Origin: Thermosynechococcus sp. CL-1
Lineage (GTDB): Bacteria > Cyanobacteriota > Cyanobacteriia > Thermosynechococcales > Thermosynechococcaceae
Length of the DNA: 64,000 bases
Direction: 5' to 3'
Assembly (NCBI RefSeq): GCF_008386235.1
Contig: NZ_CP040671.1
Span: forward strand, 434,001-498,000
The notes beneath the pieces are model-generated. The model was not told the origin of the DNA and ran no database searches. It was given only the letters and a program-made list of their open reading frames with translations. This document shows, in pieces, positions 39,315-47,668 of the stretch; the first letter of the stretch is position 1; each line of letters starts with the position of its first letter. The translations under genes were made by a program, and so were the position numbers.

Positions 39315-39535
39315 GACGCTATCTTATTATCCCCGCCTAATCTGAATGCTTTCCCTCAATTATGGATCTCTGGAGCACTGCCAAGGGTAGCCACTGTCTA
39401 GTTTCAAGAATCATGCTAACGGATAACTTATAGTTGTCAACTTACAAAAATTTTAACTTCTACTGTAGGTAACCACAAGGAGCAAAAAAGCTTTTGGATA
39501 CAATTTTTTATTTTTATTCAAGAAAGTTAACCAAC
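39315..39535 (-). promoter_or_regulatory. AT-rich spacer upstream of cas6
   Basis: 221 bases rich in A/T, with poly-T and poly-A tracts near 39480-39520. It presumably holds the cas6-cas3-cas8-cas7-cas5 promoter and the 3' end of the array transcript. No single promoter could be fixed. Confidence 0.35.
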
Positions 39536-39571
39536 CGCTGGGCTAGCCCACAGCACCAGAGGTAGAGGCAC
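39536..39571 (-). repeat. Degenerate terminal CRISPR repeat
   Basis: The last 25 positions (39547-39571) match the repeat well, including an exact GGTAGAGGCAC end, while the first 11 do not. It sits 35 bp (one spacer length) left of repeat 1. On the minus strand this keeps the repeat 5' part and loses the 3' part, as expected for the leader-distal terminal repeat. Confidence 0.75.
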
Positions 39572-39606
39572 CGACCATGGTTCGCGATAACGGGCTTATT
39601 CGCTGG

Positions 39607-40578
39607 GTGCTCAACGCCTTACGGCATCAAAGGTAGAGGCACGACTTGAGGCAGCGTCTTTGGTTGATTTTTGCTGGTGCTCAACGCCTTACGGCATCAA
39701 AGGTAGAGGCACGTGACTGGAACCACAAGAGGAGTTGTGAAGTAGGGTGCTCAACGCCTTACGGCATCAAAGGTAGAGGCACGGCGTTGGTCACCTATCT
39801 ATCTATGGCATTGGGGTGCTCAACGCCTTACGGCATCAAAGGTAGAGGCACGTCGACGACCTAGGCAAGAACAGGACAGCGACAGGAAGTGCTCAACGCC
39901 TTACGGCATCAAAGGTAGAGGCACATCCACCGTTAGGTGGTAAGTAGTAGCACAAGGGTGCTCAACGCCTTACGGCATCAAAGGTAGAGGCACATCCCCA
40001 CGACTACTGCTCCATCCCCACGACTACTGCTCGTGCTCAACGCCTTACGGCATCAAAGGTAGAGGCACTTGCTCCTTGGCGGAGCAAGCCATACTCAAGT
40101 TTAGTGCTCAACGCCTTACGGCATCAAAGGTAGAGGCACCCTCCCCCGTCCTCCCCGTCCTCTTTCTGTGCCTCCCCGTGCTCAACGCCTTACGGCATCA
40201 AAGGTAGAGGCACCAGAGGACAAGGCGGAACAGAAAGAGGACGGGCAGAGGAGTGCTCAACGCCTTACGGCATCAAAGGTAGAGGCACTTAGTGATGCTG
40301 AATATTGTTAAGAACCCCTCTTGTGCTCAACGCCTTACGGCATCAAAGGTAGAGGCACAGGCAAACGATAATGATGCAGTTCCTAGTAACCCTAAGTGCT
40401 CAACGCCTTACGGCATCAAAGGTAGAGGCACCTACTGCTGCCCCGTCCCGTGCTCAGCGCCCTAAGGGTGCTCAACGCCTTACGGCATCAAAGGTAGAGG
40501 CACTTCGTGTTGCATTAGTAGAGAGAGCGCAGCGGGTTGCTTGTGCTCAACGCCTTACGGCATCAAAGGTAGAGGCAC
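39607..40578 (-). CRISPR. CRISPR array, 14 repeats of 36 bp, 13 spacers
   Basis: The plus-strand repeat reads GTGCTCAACG...GTAGAGGCAC. Starts: 39607, 39677, 39747, 39816, 39889, 39958, 40033, 40104, 40178, 40253, 40323, 40396, 40468, 40543, all identical by eye. Spacers are 33-39 bp. The minus-strand RNA can form AUGCC-GUAA-GGCGU, a 5-bp stem with a GNRA loop, and cleavage at its base would leave the 8-nt handle UUGAGCAC; the plus strand would have an A-C mismatch in the stem. So the array is inferred to be read leftward, the same as the cas genes. Confidence 0.97.
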
Positions 40579-40830
40579 AGCGGCGCCCTAGAAATGCCTC
40601 TAGGACTAGCTTAGCACAGTCACTTTTCAAGCACCTCAGGCACTTTGTTTTTTTGTGACTGTAAAATTTTTAGCCTCGGACAGTATTCAGTTGTCAATCC
40701 CGCTCTGGGGAATAGGTTCAGAGATTTTCAAGCACCTCTAAATCTAACAAAAACTCTCAAACCTAGTCAAGGGGCTGTATTTGAATATCGGTGCGTTCGG
40801 AGAATATTTGAGTCCAGAGGTGCTTGTATG
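40579..40830 (-). promoter_or_regulatory. Inferred CRISPR leader
   Basis: 252 bases between repeat 14 and the cas2 stop. It contains ACAGTCAC (40616-40623) and its inverse GTGACTGT (40655-40662) about one integration-complex length from the array, a T run (40649-40654), and CAAGCACCTC twice direct (40628-40637, 40729-40738) and once inverted (40817-40826). Such elements may guide Cas1-Cas2 integration and hold the array promoter. Its leader role is inferred from orientation. Confidence 0.6.
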
Positions 40831-41124
40831 CTAAAAGATTTTGAAGTTCTGCTCCGACATTGGCCATGTCCCCGCTCGGTTGCAAGCGCATACCCGCTCA
40901 ACGCATTGGCTGCACAATCCTACGATTAGGAGACTGTCTTCCTTTGTGAGGATTTTTTCTAGTTGCCAGCGCAGCTTTTCCCGCTCCCGTGGCGTGAGAC
41001 GACAGCGAAAAATCGAGAACTGTAATCGTTCACCATAGCCCTCTAACTGCTTATAAGCCTGTCGCCATCGCTTGGGGTCGCGGATGTCGTAGCAGATGAG
41101 GTACCAATTTTTGGATTCACCCAT
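40831..41124 (-). CDS. cas2: Cas2
   Basis: 97 residues. Ferredoxin-like fold with the metal-site aspartate D13 in LICYDIRDPKRWRQAYKQL, the GERLQFSIFRC strand and an SLLIVGLCSQC end. Cas2 is the central dimer of the Cas1-Cas2 integrase. It starts 3 bp after the cas4-cas1 stop. The last about 20 residues (CNRAGTWPMSEQNFKIF) extend past the usual fold and read into the leader. Confidence 0.93.
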   Translation of the reverse strand: MGESKNWYLICYDIRDPKRWRQAYKQLEGYGERLQFSIFRCRLTPREREKLRWQLEKILTKEDSLLIVGLCSQCVERVCACNRAGTWPMSEQNFKIF

Positions 41125-41127
41125 GGG

Positions 41128-42786
41128 TCAACGCAAAATGAGTTTGCCAAATAGACCTGCTTCACCACACCATTCCTTTTCGAGCAAACGTACTTCCAGC
41201 TCCAAGATTCGCCGATAAGTGAGCGAGTAGTTGGTCACTGGATGTTTCCATGTTTCACCTTTGCGGGCTTCATAGAGTTCAATGAACTTACGCCGACCAT
41301 AGTCACTTAGCCATACGTGATCTCGGTGTACCTCAAAGCACTCGTCAAAGTTCCACTGCATACGGTTAATCGAACCAATAACGACCATATCCACAAGGGG
41401 GACGCGGAAAATTTCCATCAAGTCCAACGCAAGGGGTGGTGCTTGGGTACGCGGCTGATGATAGAAGCCAAAGGCGGGTTCAAGACCAACAGTGAGAATG
41501 GCATTCATCACGTCCTTGAGGAGCATGCCATAGCCAAAACTGAGCAGCGCATTAAAACGATCTTTCGGGGGGCGGCGATTGCGACCGTTGAAGTGCAACT
41601 CCTTCGGAACGTGATCCCCCAGTAAATAGGGCAACGCTGAAAAATACAGGGCGCCAAGATTGCCTTCAATGCCGCGTAGAGCCTCTAGGGAATTGGCGTG
41701 GGAGATGCTGCTAATGAGCCGATCCATTTGCGTAGTGGTCTCTTGCAATGCAGGCAGAGCATCTTGGCGATTCCGCTGTCCTCGGAGTAACAGGCGACGC
41801 TGACTCTGTCCCCGGCAGTTCACCAGTAACTGGGCAAGACGTAAACATTGGTCTGGGTTCGTCAGGGCTTGATATTGACGAATACGCCGTTGAATACTGC
41901 CCTTGCGGTTGTCAATGCTGCCGATATAACGCCCACCACTGCTGATGAAGTGAACACCGACATCCTCATAGGCACAGAGATGAATGGCTGGGGTGGTAAT
42001 TTGGGCAAATTTGTGGATAACAACTTGACCCACCTGCTGAATGGGCAGCTTTTGCTCAGGTTCATCGTCAATGGCAATCCGTAGCTGCTCGCCAGCTCGC
42101 CTGATTACCGCTTTGCCAGCCGTGACATGGATAATCTCACGCTCGTCATCTCGCGGAAATAACCGCAGGGGTAAATGCTCAGGATCTCGGGCGAGGCGGG
42201 CTTCTTCAGGCAGGCAAACAGGCGCCAAGGAGCAGTTGAGACAAAGTCTTTCGTTGCTACAGACAGGGGGACGTTCTAGGGAAGCACGCAGTTGACGCGC
42301 TTGCTCGATTGTGTCCCGCACCAGTTGGCGGCCTGCCTCATCCACAGGAACCCGTACAGTGACGTTATCGCGGTGATAGTGAATGCGGCCTTCGGGGACA
42401 GTGACGCCGAGAACGGTTTCTAGTAAACAGGCATAGGCCAGAATTTGTACCCTGTCGCTGTGCCAAGCTTGGGGCTGTTGCTGGCGATCGCGATAACAGC
42501 GACCGATTTTGTGCTCGTAGGGAATCAAATGCCCCTCTAGGGTACGCAGTGCATCAACCCGCCCCCGGAGGCCAAGGGCTACACTTTCCAGATTGAATTC
42601 TTGCCAATCTTCCCGTTCTAATTTTTGTAGCTCAGCGTGGAGCCGTCGCCCGGCAAAGACGGATTCATTTTGGGTGTAAAGTTCCTCAACTTCTTCGAGA
42701 TAAAATAACCGCTGACAGTAGGCAAAAGCATGGAGAGAATTAACGCGCAGTGTCTCCGTTTCAGCGCAGGCAACGGTCTGTTCCAT
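41128..42786 (-). CDS. cas4-cas1: Cas4-Cas1 fusion protein
   Basis: 552 residues. The Cas4 part (1 to about 205): C24 in FAYCQRLFYLEE, RecB-type nuclease residues D78 (GRVDAL) and E91/K93 (YEHKIG), and iron-sulphur cysteines C182, C185, C191. The Cas1 part (about 215-552): start of fold at PIQQVGQVVIHKFAQITTPAIHLC, the FISSGGRYIGSI strand, then catalytic residues in GIEGNLGALYF, GFYHQ and ALDLMEIFR. The fusion couples PAM-dependent prespacer trimming by Cas4 to integration. All catalytic positions that I can see are intact. Confidence 0.92.
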   Translation of the reverse strand: MEQTVACAETETLRVNSLHAFAYCQRLFYLEEVEELYTQNESVFAGRRLHAELQKLEREDWQEFNLESVALGLRGRVDALRTLEGHLIPYEHKIGRCYRDRQQQPQAWHSDRVQILAYACLLETVLGVTVPEGRIHYHRDNVTVRVPVDEAGRQLVRDTIEQARQLRASLERPPVCSNERLCLNCSLAPVCLPEEARLARDPEHLPLRLFPRDDEREIIHVTAGKAVIRRAGEQLRIAIDDEPEQKLPIQQVGQVVIHKFAQITTPAIHLCAYEDVGVHFISSGGRYIGSIDNRKGSIQRRIRQYQALTNPDQCLRLAQLLVNCRGQSQRRLLLRGQRNRQDALPALQETTTQMDRLISSISHANSLEALRGIEGNLGALYFSALPYLLGDHVPKELHFNGRNRRPPKDRFNALLSFGYGMLLKDVMNAILTVGLEPAFGFYHQPRTQAPPLALDLMEIFRVPLVDMVVIGSINRMQWNFDECFEVHRDHVWLSDYGRRKFIELYEARKGETWKHPVTNYSLTYRRILELEVRLLEKEWCGEAGLFGKLILR

Positions 42787-42832
42787 GATTGATATCTCCA
42801 GTGAGAAGATTCCACTGGTTTATCCATTGGCC

Positions 42833-43405
42833 TTAGGGAGAAAATGCAAGGCAAAAGTCAGGAAGAATTTCCTCTCCTGAAAGCGTTGTTGGCAGAGACA
42901 CGCTCTCTGGTGTTTGCTGGGGGCGATAAATTTCTGCCATTTGTTGCTGGGGGACAATCAACCAGCCAAGGCGGCAACCATTGTCCATGTATTCCTGCAT
43001 TTTTGCCCTTAAATGGGACAAGTCATCACTAGCAGACGCGAGTTCAATCACAAAATCGGGGCAAAGAGGCACAAAGCCTTGGCGTTCCTCTGGGGTTAGG
43101 CGCTGCCAATGTTCCTTGGTAATCCATGCAACATCGGGTGAGCGAATGGCGCCATTGGGCAGGCGAAATCCCGTTGAGGAGTCAAAGACCTCCCCTAGTT
43201 GAGTTTGGCGATTCCAAAGACTAATGTCAGCCGTGAGGGCGGCATTGTAGCGACCCGTTTCGCCGCCTGTAGGGGGCATAACAACCAATTCTCCCGCAGC
43301 AGTTAATTCAAACCGTAGATTAGGATTGGCTTTGATAATCTCTGCGAATTGCTCTTCAGTGAACTGAAGGGTTTTGGGTAGATACACGGGGGGAGCATGG
43401 TGCAT
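42833..43405 (-). CDS. Uma2-family (DUF820) putative endonuclease
   Basis: 190 residues. A PD-(D/E)XK-like fold common in cyanobacteria: LRFELTAAGELVVMPPTGGETGRYN, the site IRSPDVAWI, PDFVIELASASDD and the YMDNGCRLGWLIVPQ end. Many paralogues occur per cyanobacterial genome; their role is not known. It is read in the same direction as cas4-cas1 with a 46-bp gap, which could be chance. Confidence 0.85.
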   Translation of the reverse strand: MHHAPPVYLPKTLQFTEEQFAEIIKANPNLRFELTAAGELVVMPPTGGETGRYNAALTADISLWNRQTQLGEVFDSSTGFRLPNGAIRSPDVAWITKEHWQRLTPEERQGFVPLCPDFVIELASASDDLSHLRAKMQEYMDNGCRLGWLIVPQQQMAEIYRPQQTPESVSLPTTLSGEEILPDFCLAFSP

Positions 43406-43425
43406 AGCTATTGCCCCTCAAAGAT

Positions 43426-44037
43426 CTAACGGTTTTTCCACCATTCAAAACTACGTTTCCATTCTCGCGATCGCGGGGGTAATTCCTGCAATGATGCTGC
43501 CACATGGTTAAAAACCTGCTCCATCACGGGTAAGGGCACTTGGTCTTCCGCTTCAAAGAGAATAGCTAGCCGCTGCCCCCCTTGGAGATGCATCAAATAT
43601 AACTCTTGGTGAATCGGTCGGGGGGTTGGATAATAAAACATTTCACCACGGACTCGCCGTCCCAAAATTCGCCGCTCAATGCGTGCGGGGGCTGCTGAGA
43701 GAGGACCCCCCACTTGGGTAAACCGTAGCCAACTGCGCAACTCTTGATCCGAAAGTCCCCCCAGTACCTCGCTTGTTTTGGGTAGGCTAATCAGGCTCAC
43801 CATTAACTCGTGCTCCCCCGGTACGGCATTGGCGGGATAGACCACAGCAACGCCATTTTCACCAAAAGAAGTGGGTGGCGAAAATTGTAGGGGTGTTTCA
43901 AAGGATAACCCCAGTAGTTGATAGCGTTGGGGGACAGGGGCAGCAGCCTGAATTGTCGGTTCACTCGCCCGACCCATGAGCAGGGGAAAGGCGCCCAAAA
44001 GGGTCAGACTACAACCAAGGGTCAGCAGCAAGCGCAT
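43426..44037 (-). CDS. Secreted or lipid-facing protein, unknown
   Basis: 203 residues. N-terminal signal-type hydrophobic segment (LLLTLGCSLTLLGAFPLLM), then a beta-rich domain with LGLSFETPLQFSPP, a PGEHELMVSLI strand and a basic C-terminus. The shape suggests a periplasmic protein. Not recognised by name. It follows the RDD gene by 12 bp, so the two are likely co-expressed. Confidence 0.65.
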   Translation of the reverse strand: MRLLLTLGCSLTLLGAFPLLMGRASEPTIQAAAPVPQRYQLLGLSFETPLQFSPPTSFGENGVAVVYPANAVPGEHELMVSLISLPKTSEVLGGLSDQELRSWLRFTQVGGPLSAAPARIERRILGRRVRGEMFYYPTPRPIHQELYLMHLQGGQRLAILFEAEDQVPLPVMEQVFNHVAASLQELPPRSREWKRSFEWWKNR

Positions 44038-44049
44038 AACGGCCTCACA

Positions 44050-45804
44050 CTAGGGGGATGACTGGTATTGTTGACGATAGGCAGTGTATAGACCTTCTAG
44101 GAAGTCCTCAGCACTGAGGGTAGGCCAGTGGGCGGGATAGGTGGGCAGCAACAGGGGTTCTAATTGCTGACGCAGCTCTTGAGCCGCTTGATAGCGACCG
44201 ACAGGACTCAGGCGATCGCGATTGTTGAGGTAATTGCGTACTAGGAGATACTGTTCGGGAGTCATCCGTTCCCAATGGGCGAGCGATCGCAACTCCTGCA
44301 CCCAAGCCCCCTGTGGTTGCTGAAGGGTTGTAGCTTTAGGAGCCAACCGTGTCGCTTGTTCATCTTGAATCACAAGGGTACCCGCCACCATATCTCCCAA
44401 ACGTTTTTCTGATCGAGATAACGCCACTAGGAGTGCCCCTATACCGAAAAAAGCAAAATCAATGGGTTGCAGCAGACTGCGCAGGGTTGCTTCCTTCAGA
44501 CCAATGGGAAGGCCATTGTCTTGGACGACGCGAATTTCCGCAAAGCACTTGCCGGGGGTTTGCCCCTGCCAGTAGGTTTCAAAGAAAATGTAATAGCCGT
44601 TGTAGAGGGCAAACATTACCAACAGGTAAATGCCCAAACTCCAAGCTTCAATACTCTGGCCACTAGCGGGCAGCACCTCAATCAGCCACGGGTAAAGGGC
44701 ATAGAAGTAGATGTACCCTGCCGCCAGCGAAAAAAGCACAAGTGCCGTGTAGAGAATCACCTGATCAATCAGCCAAGCCAAGACGCGGCTGCCAATTCCC
44801 CCAAGGGCAAAGTCCAACTCGATGCTTTCCGGTGTGCGTAGTGTGACCCGCCGCAACCAGCGCAGGGGATTCACTGCTTCAGGGCGGACTTGAAACGCTG
44901 CTCCTTCATTGCGGACTCGCAGATCCCAGTACAGAACTGCCTTGATCCCTTGCCAGAGGGGCAGGAGTAAAACCCCTACAAAGAGGCCAGCAACGGGAAT
45001 AATCACCACGCTGTTGATAATACTGCCAAGGAGATTGGCGGGAATCGTTGCAAGGGAAGCAACAAAAAATACCGTTAGGGTATGCCATGCCTGTCCCTGC
45101 GTCAGTTGCCAACTGCGCCGAACGGATTTGAGGGGCGTACAGTCCGGTTCAAGGGCTAAGACCACATCAACAAGGGAGAGCCGCGCCATAAAGTAGCTAA
45201 TCACCAACAGCGCAAGGAGCACTAGCAACAGGATACTGAGCAGAAAAGTTAAAAAGAAGAGACTTCTTGCGGGTTCCGTTTGGATATTCTGCTCGAGGAA
45301 TTGCACTAAGGGGGATGCCACCAAATAAATTAAGTAGCCGATCGCCCCCAAGACCCCATACACCAAGAGCAAAATGACACCGACCATCAGAGTGGCCAGC
45401 AAATAATTCAGCATCTTGGGAAAAATGAAGCTGCGGGCTGCCGATTCTGATTCCTCAAGAGCCGTCAGGACAGCGTAAATACGACGAGAAAGCAGCGCAC
45501 CACTGGCCATTAGCCGTGTCCAACCAAAGAGATACAAGGGCAAAGCCACGAGGATACTAATGCCTGTGAGCCAGAGAAAGGGGGCAACATTATCCATCGC
45601 CCCAGCAAGAATCCCCCCAACAATCAGTGCTACGGCCACGATCAGCACGGCGGCAATGGTGAGCAGAAAAAACCACGCATGGGCAAAAAGGCTCAAAAGA
45701 AAGTAGCGATTGCCCTGATGACGGTACAGTTCCAAAGCAATCGTGACGACATTGCCACTAGAGAGCGCAGAGGGGAGTCGTCCTCGCCGCCGAAAAGGCC
45801 ACAT
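44050..45804 (-). CDS. RDD-family polytopic membrane protein
   Basis: 584 residues. The N-terminal half has about six hydrophobic helices resembling the glycerophosphodiesterase membrane domain. The RDD domain follows (ESIELDFALGGIGSRVLAWLIDQVILYTALVLFSL, TYWQGQTPGKCFAEIRVV, LGDMVAGTLVIQD) and ends in a soluble helical tail. RDD proteins are membrane proteins often linked to ion or envelope homeostasis. Downstream by 12 bp is the secreted protein; a functional pair is possible. Confidence 0.8.
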   Translation of the reverse strand: MWPFRRRGRLPSALSSGNVVTIALELYRHQGNRYFLLSLFAHAWFFLLTIAAVLIVAVALIVGGILAGAMDNVAPFLWLTGISILVALPLYLFGWTRLMASGALLSRRIYAVLTALEESESAARSFIFPKMLNYLLATLMVGVILLLVYGVLGAIGYLIYLVASPLVQFLEQNIQTEPARSLFFLTFLLSILLLVLLALLVISYFMARLSLVDVVLALEPDCTPLKSVRRSWQLTQGQAWHTLTVFFVASLATIPANLLGSIINSVVIIPVAGLFVGVLLLPLWQGIKAVLYWDLRVRNEGAAFQVRPEAVNPLRWLRRVTLRTPESIELDFALGGIGSRVLAWLIDQVILYTALVLFSLAAGYIYFYALYPWLIEVLPASGQSIEAWSLGIYLLVMFALYNGYYIFFETYWQGQTPGKCFAEIRVVQDNGLPIGLKEATLRSLLQPIDFAFFGIGALLVALSRSEKRLGDMVAGTLVIQDEQATRLAPKATTLQQPQGAWVQELRSLAHWERMTPEQYLLVRNYLNNRDRLSPVGRYQAAQELRQQLEPLLLPTYPAHWPTLSAEDFLEGLYTAYRQQYQSSP

Positions 45805-46015
45805 TCGCGATACCCAACCAATTGGAGATCGAAATGATCCTAGCGTTTGCGCCCATTGGTTCCTGCGCCACCTTTGTAAAATTTGTTAACATTAGAACAA
45901 TTTAATCCTTCGTTCATCACTGTTTTCGTTCTGTTTTCGATGGCTGAGGTGCGGGCATTGACCCCTCTGGCCAGCTTAGGTATTGATTGCGTTTTGGCCA
46001 GTTTAAGGAGCAGGT

Positions 46016-47068
46016 ATGGCACTGTACGCAGAATTACATCGGCATTTGGGTGGCTCAGTGGTACCGCGGATTCTTTGGCGGTATTTTCAGCGGAACGATC
46101 GCGCCCTTGCAGATCGCTTTCCTGACTATGAGGAATTTGAAACCTTTTATACTCGCCCCCGCCAATCCCTTGAAGAATACCTCGAACTCCACACCCTAGT
46201 GGAGAGTGTGCAAACGCCGCAAACTTTGCCCTATTTCATCTTTCGCTTGATTCGCGGCGCCTATATTTTTGAAAACTTGGCCTATCTAGAGCTGCGCTAT
46301 ACCCCCTATCTGCGCACGGATCCGCAGCGATCCCAGAGCGATCGCATTGAGCAGATGGCCGACATTGTTAAAACGGTGGGTCTGGCTTGCCAAGTACCAG
46401 AATACCCGATTGTCACGAGCCAAATCCTCTGTATGCACACGCGGCTACCCTATGCGGTGAACCGTGCCATTGTTGATCTGGCGGCGAGTTTTCCGCAGTT
46501 TGTCTGTGGCATTGACTTGGCCGGGGGCGATAGCGTCTATGGCGATCGCATGGCGGAATTTATTGAACTCTATGCCTATGCCCGCGATCGCGGTCTTAAA
46601 ACCACTGGCCACCTCTACGAAACGGTGAATGGCTGCTATCCCGAATTGCTACCCTACCTGCAACGCATTGGTCATGGCATTCAAATTCCCCTGCGCTATC
46701 CAGAGCTGCTCAAGGAAGTGGCGGCAGCCGGTCAATGCCTCGAAGTGTGCCCCACCACCTATTTTCAAACGGGTACCCTTGAGAGCTACGCGCAATTACG
46801 CCTCGTCTTTGAACGCTGTTTTGAAGCGGGGGTGGACGTGGCCATCTGTACCGACAACGCGGGTCTGCACAACGTGCGGCTGCCCTTTGAGTACGAAAAC
46901 TTGCTCACCCACGACATCCTCAACTTCAAGGAGTTACAAGCCTGTCAGGAAGCCGCCTTTCGCCATGCCTTTGCTTGGCCCCATGCGCAACCGCCGACCC
47001 TACTGTTGAGTAACCTGCTTCAGGGCAATTCCCCCCAAAATGCACTGGCAGGCTGCGCAATCCAGTAA
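46016..47068 (+). CDS. Adenosine deaminase-like amidohydrolase
   Basis: 350 residues with AGGAG upstream of the ATG. Metal ligands H8 and H10 (ELHRHLGGS), then TTGHLYETVNG (His and Glu of the active site), RIGHGIQI (His) and ICTDNAGLHN (Asp). In classical adenosine deaminase the last motif is TDDP; here the second Asp is replaced by Asn and the Pro is absent. So the substrate may be another purine derivative, for example a modified nucleotide or adenine. 9 bp upstream of leuD. Confidence 0.78.
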   Translation: MALYAELHRHLGGSVVPRILWRYFQRNDRALADRFPDYEEFETFYTRPRQSLEEYLELHTLVESVQTPQTLPYFIFRLIRGAYIFENLAYLELRYTPYLRTDPQRSQSDRIEQMADIVKTVGLACQVPEYPIVTSQILCMHTRLPYAVNRAIVDLAASFPQFVCGIDLAGGDSVYGDRMAEFIELYAYARDRGLKTTGHLYETVNGCYPELLPYLQRIGHGIQIPLRYPELLKEVAAAGQCLEVCPTTYFQTGTLESYAQLRLVFERCFEAGVDVAICTDNAGLHNVRLPFEYENLLTHDILNFKELQACQEAAFRHAFAWPHAQPPTLLLSNLLQGNSPQNALAGCAIQ

Positions 47069-47077
47069 GATAGACCT

Positions 47078-47668
47078 ATGAGCAAGATTGAACGCATTAC
47101 CGGTCGTGGCCTTCCTCTGCGGGGCAACGATATCGATACGGATCGCATTATTCCGGCACGGTTTCTCCGCTGTGTTACTTTTGATGGCCTTGGGGAACAC
47201 GTTTTTGCTGACGATCGCCAGTCGGGGCAACACCCTTTTGACCTGCCTCAGTACCAAGGGGCACGGATTCTGGTGGTGAATGCCAATTTTGGCTGTGGCT
47301 CTAGTCGCGAACACGCCCCCCAAGCGATCGGCCGTTGGGGAATTCAAGCAATTGTCAGCGAAAGCTTTGCCGAGATCTTTGCCGGAAACTGCTTGGCAAT
47401 GGGGGTTCCCTGTCTGACGGCAGCTCCAGAACAGGTACAAGCACTGCAAACCCTCTTAGAAGATCAGCCCACTACGGAACTGACCCTAGACTTACAGGCG
47501 CTGACCTTGACAGCAGGCGATCAAGTGATTCCCTTAACCATGGCGGAAAGTACGCGGCAAATGCTTCTTTCTGGTCAATGGGATGCCTGTGGTCAACTGT
47601 TGGCCAATCAGGACAAAATTCACGACGTTGCAGCGCGGCTGCCCTATGTGCGGTGGGCAGTTAGTTAA
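47078..47668 (+). CDS. leuD: 3-isopropylmalate dehydratase small subunit
   Basis: 196 residues. Aconitase-swivel domain with GNDIDTDRIIPARFLRCVTF, the ILVVNANFGCGSSREHAPQAI loop and the SESFAEIFAGNCLAMGVP segment. It forms the leucine-pathway isomerase with LeuC, which is not in this window. It overlaps the convergent glycosyltransferase gene by 8 bp. Confidence 0.95.
   Translation: MSKIERITGRGLPLRGNDIDTDRIIPARFLRCVTFDGLGEHVFADDRQSGQHPFDLPQYQGARILVVNANFGCGSSREHAPQAIGRWGIQAIVSESFAEIFAGNCLAMGVPCLTAAPEQVQALQTLLEDQPTTELTLDLQALTLTAGDQVIPLTMAESTRQMLLSGQWDACGQLLANQDKIHDVAARLPYVRWAVS

Noticed and set aside
39646-40929. Plus-strand open frames across CRISPR repeats and leader (39646-39864, 40371-40658, 40645-40929)
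   Set aside because: They run through array repeats or the leader, against the inferred transcription, and have no family resemblance.
33284-42786. CRISPR-associated transposon (Tn7-like) linked to the type I genes
   Set aside because: cas3, cas1 and cas2 are present and there are no tnsA/B/C or tniQ genes, so this is a defence locus rather than a guided transposon.
45840-46022. 60-residue minus-strand frame ending YKGGAGTNGRKR
   Set aside because: It overlaps the adenosine deaminase-like start and promoter region, has no ribosome site and no recognised family; the basic end alone is not enough.
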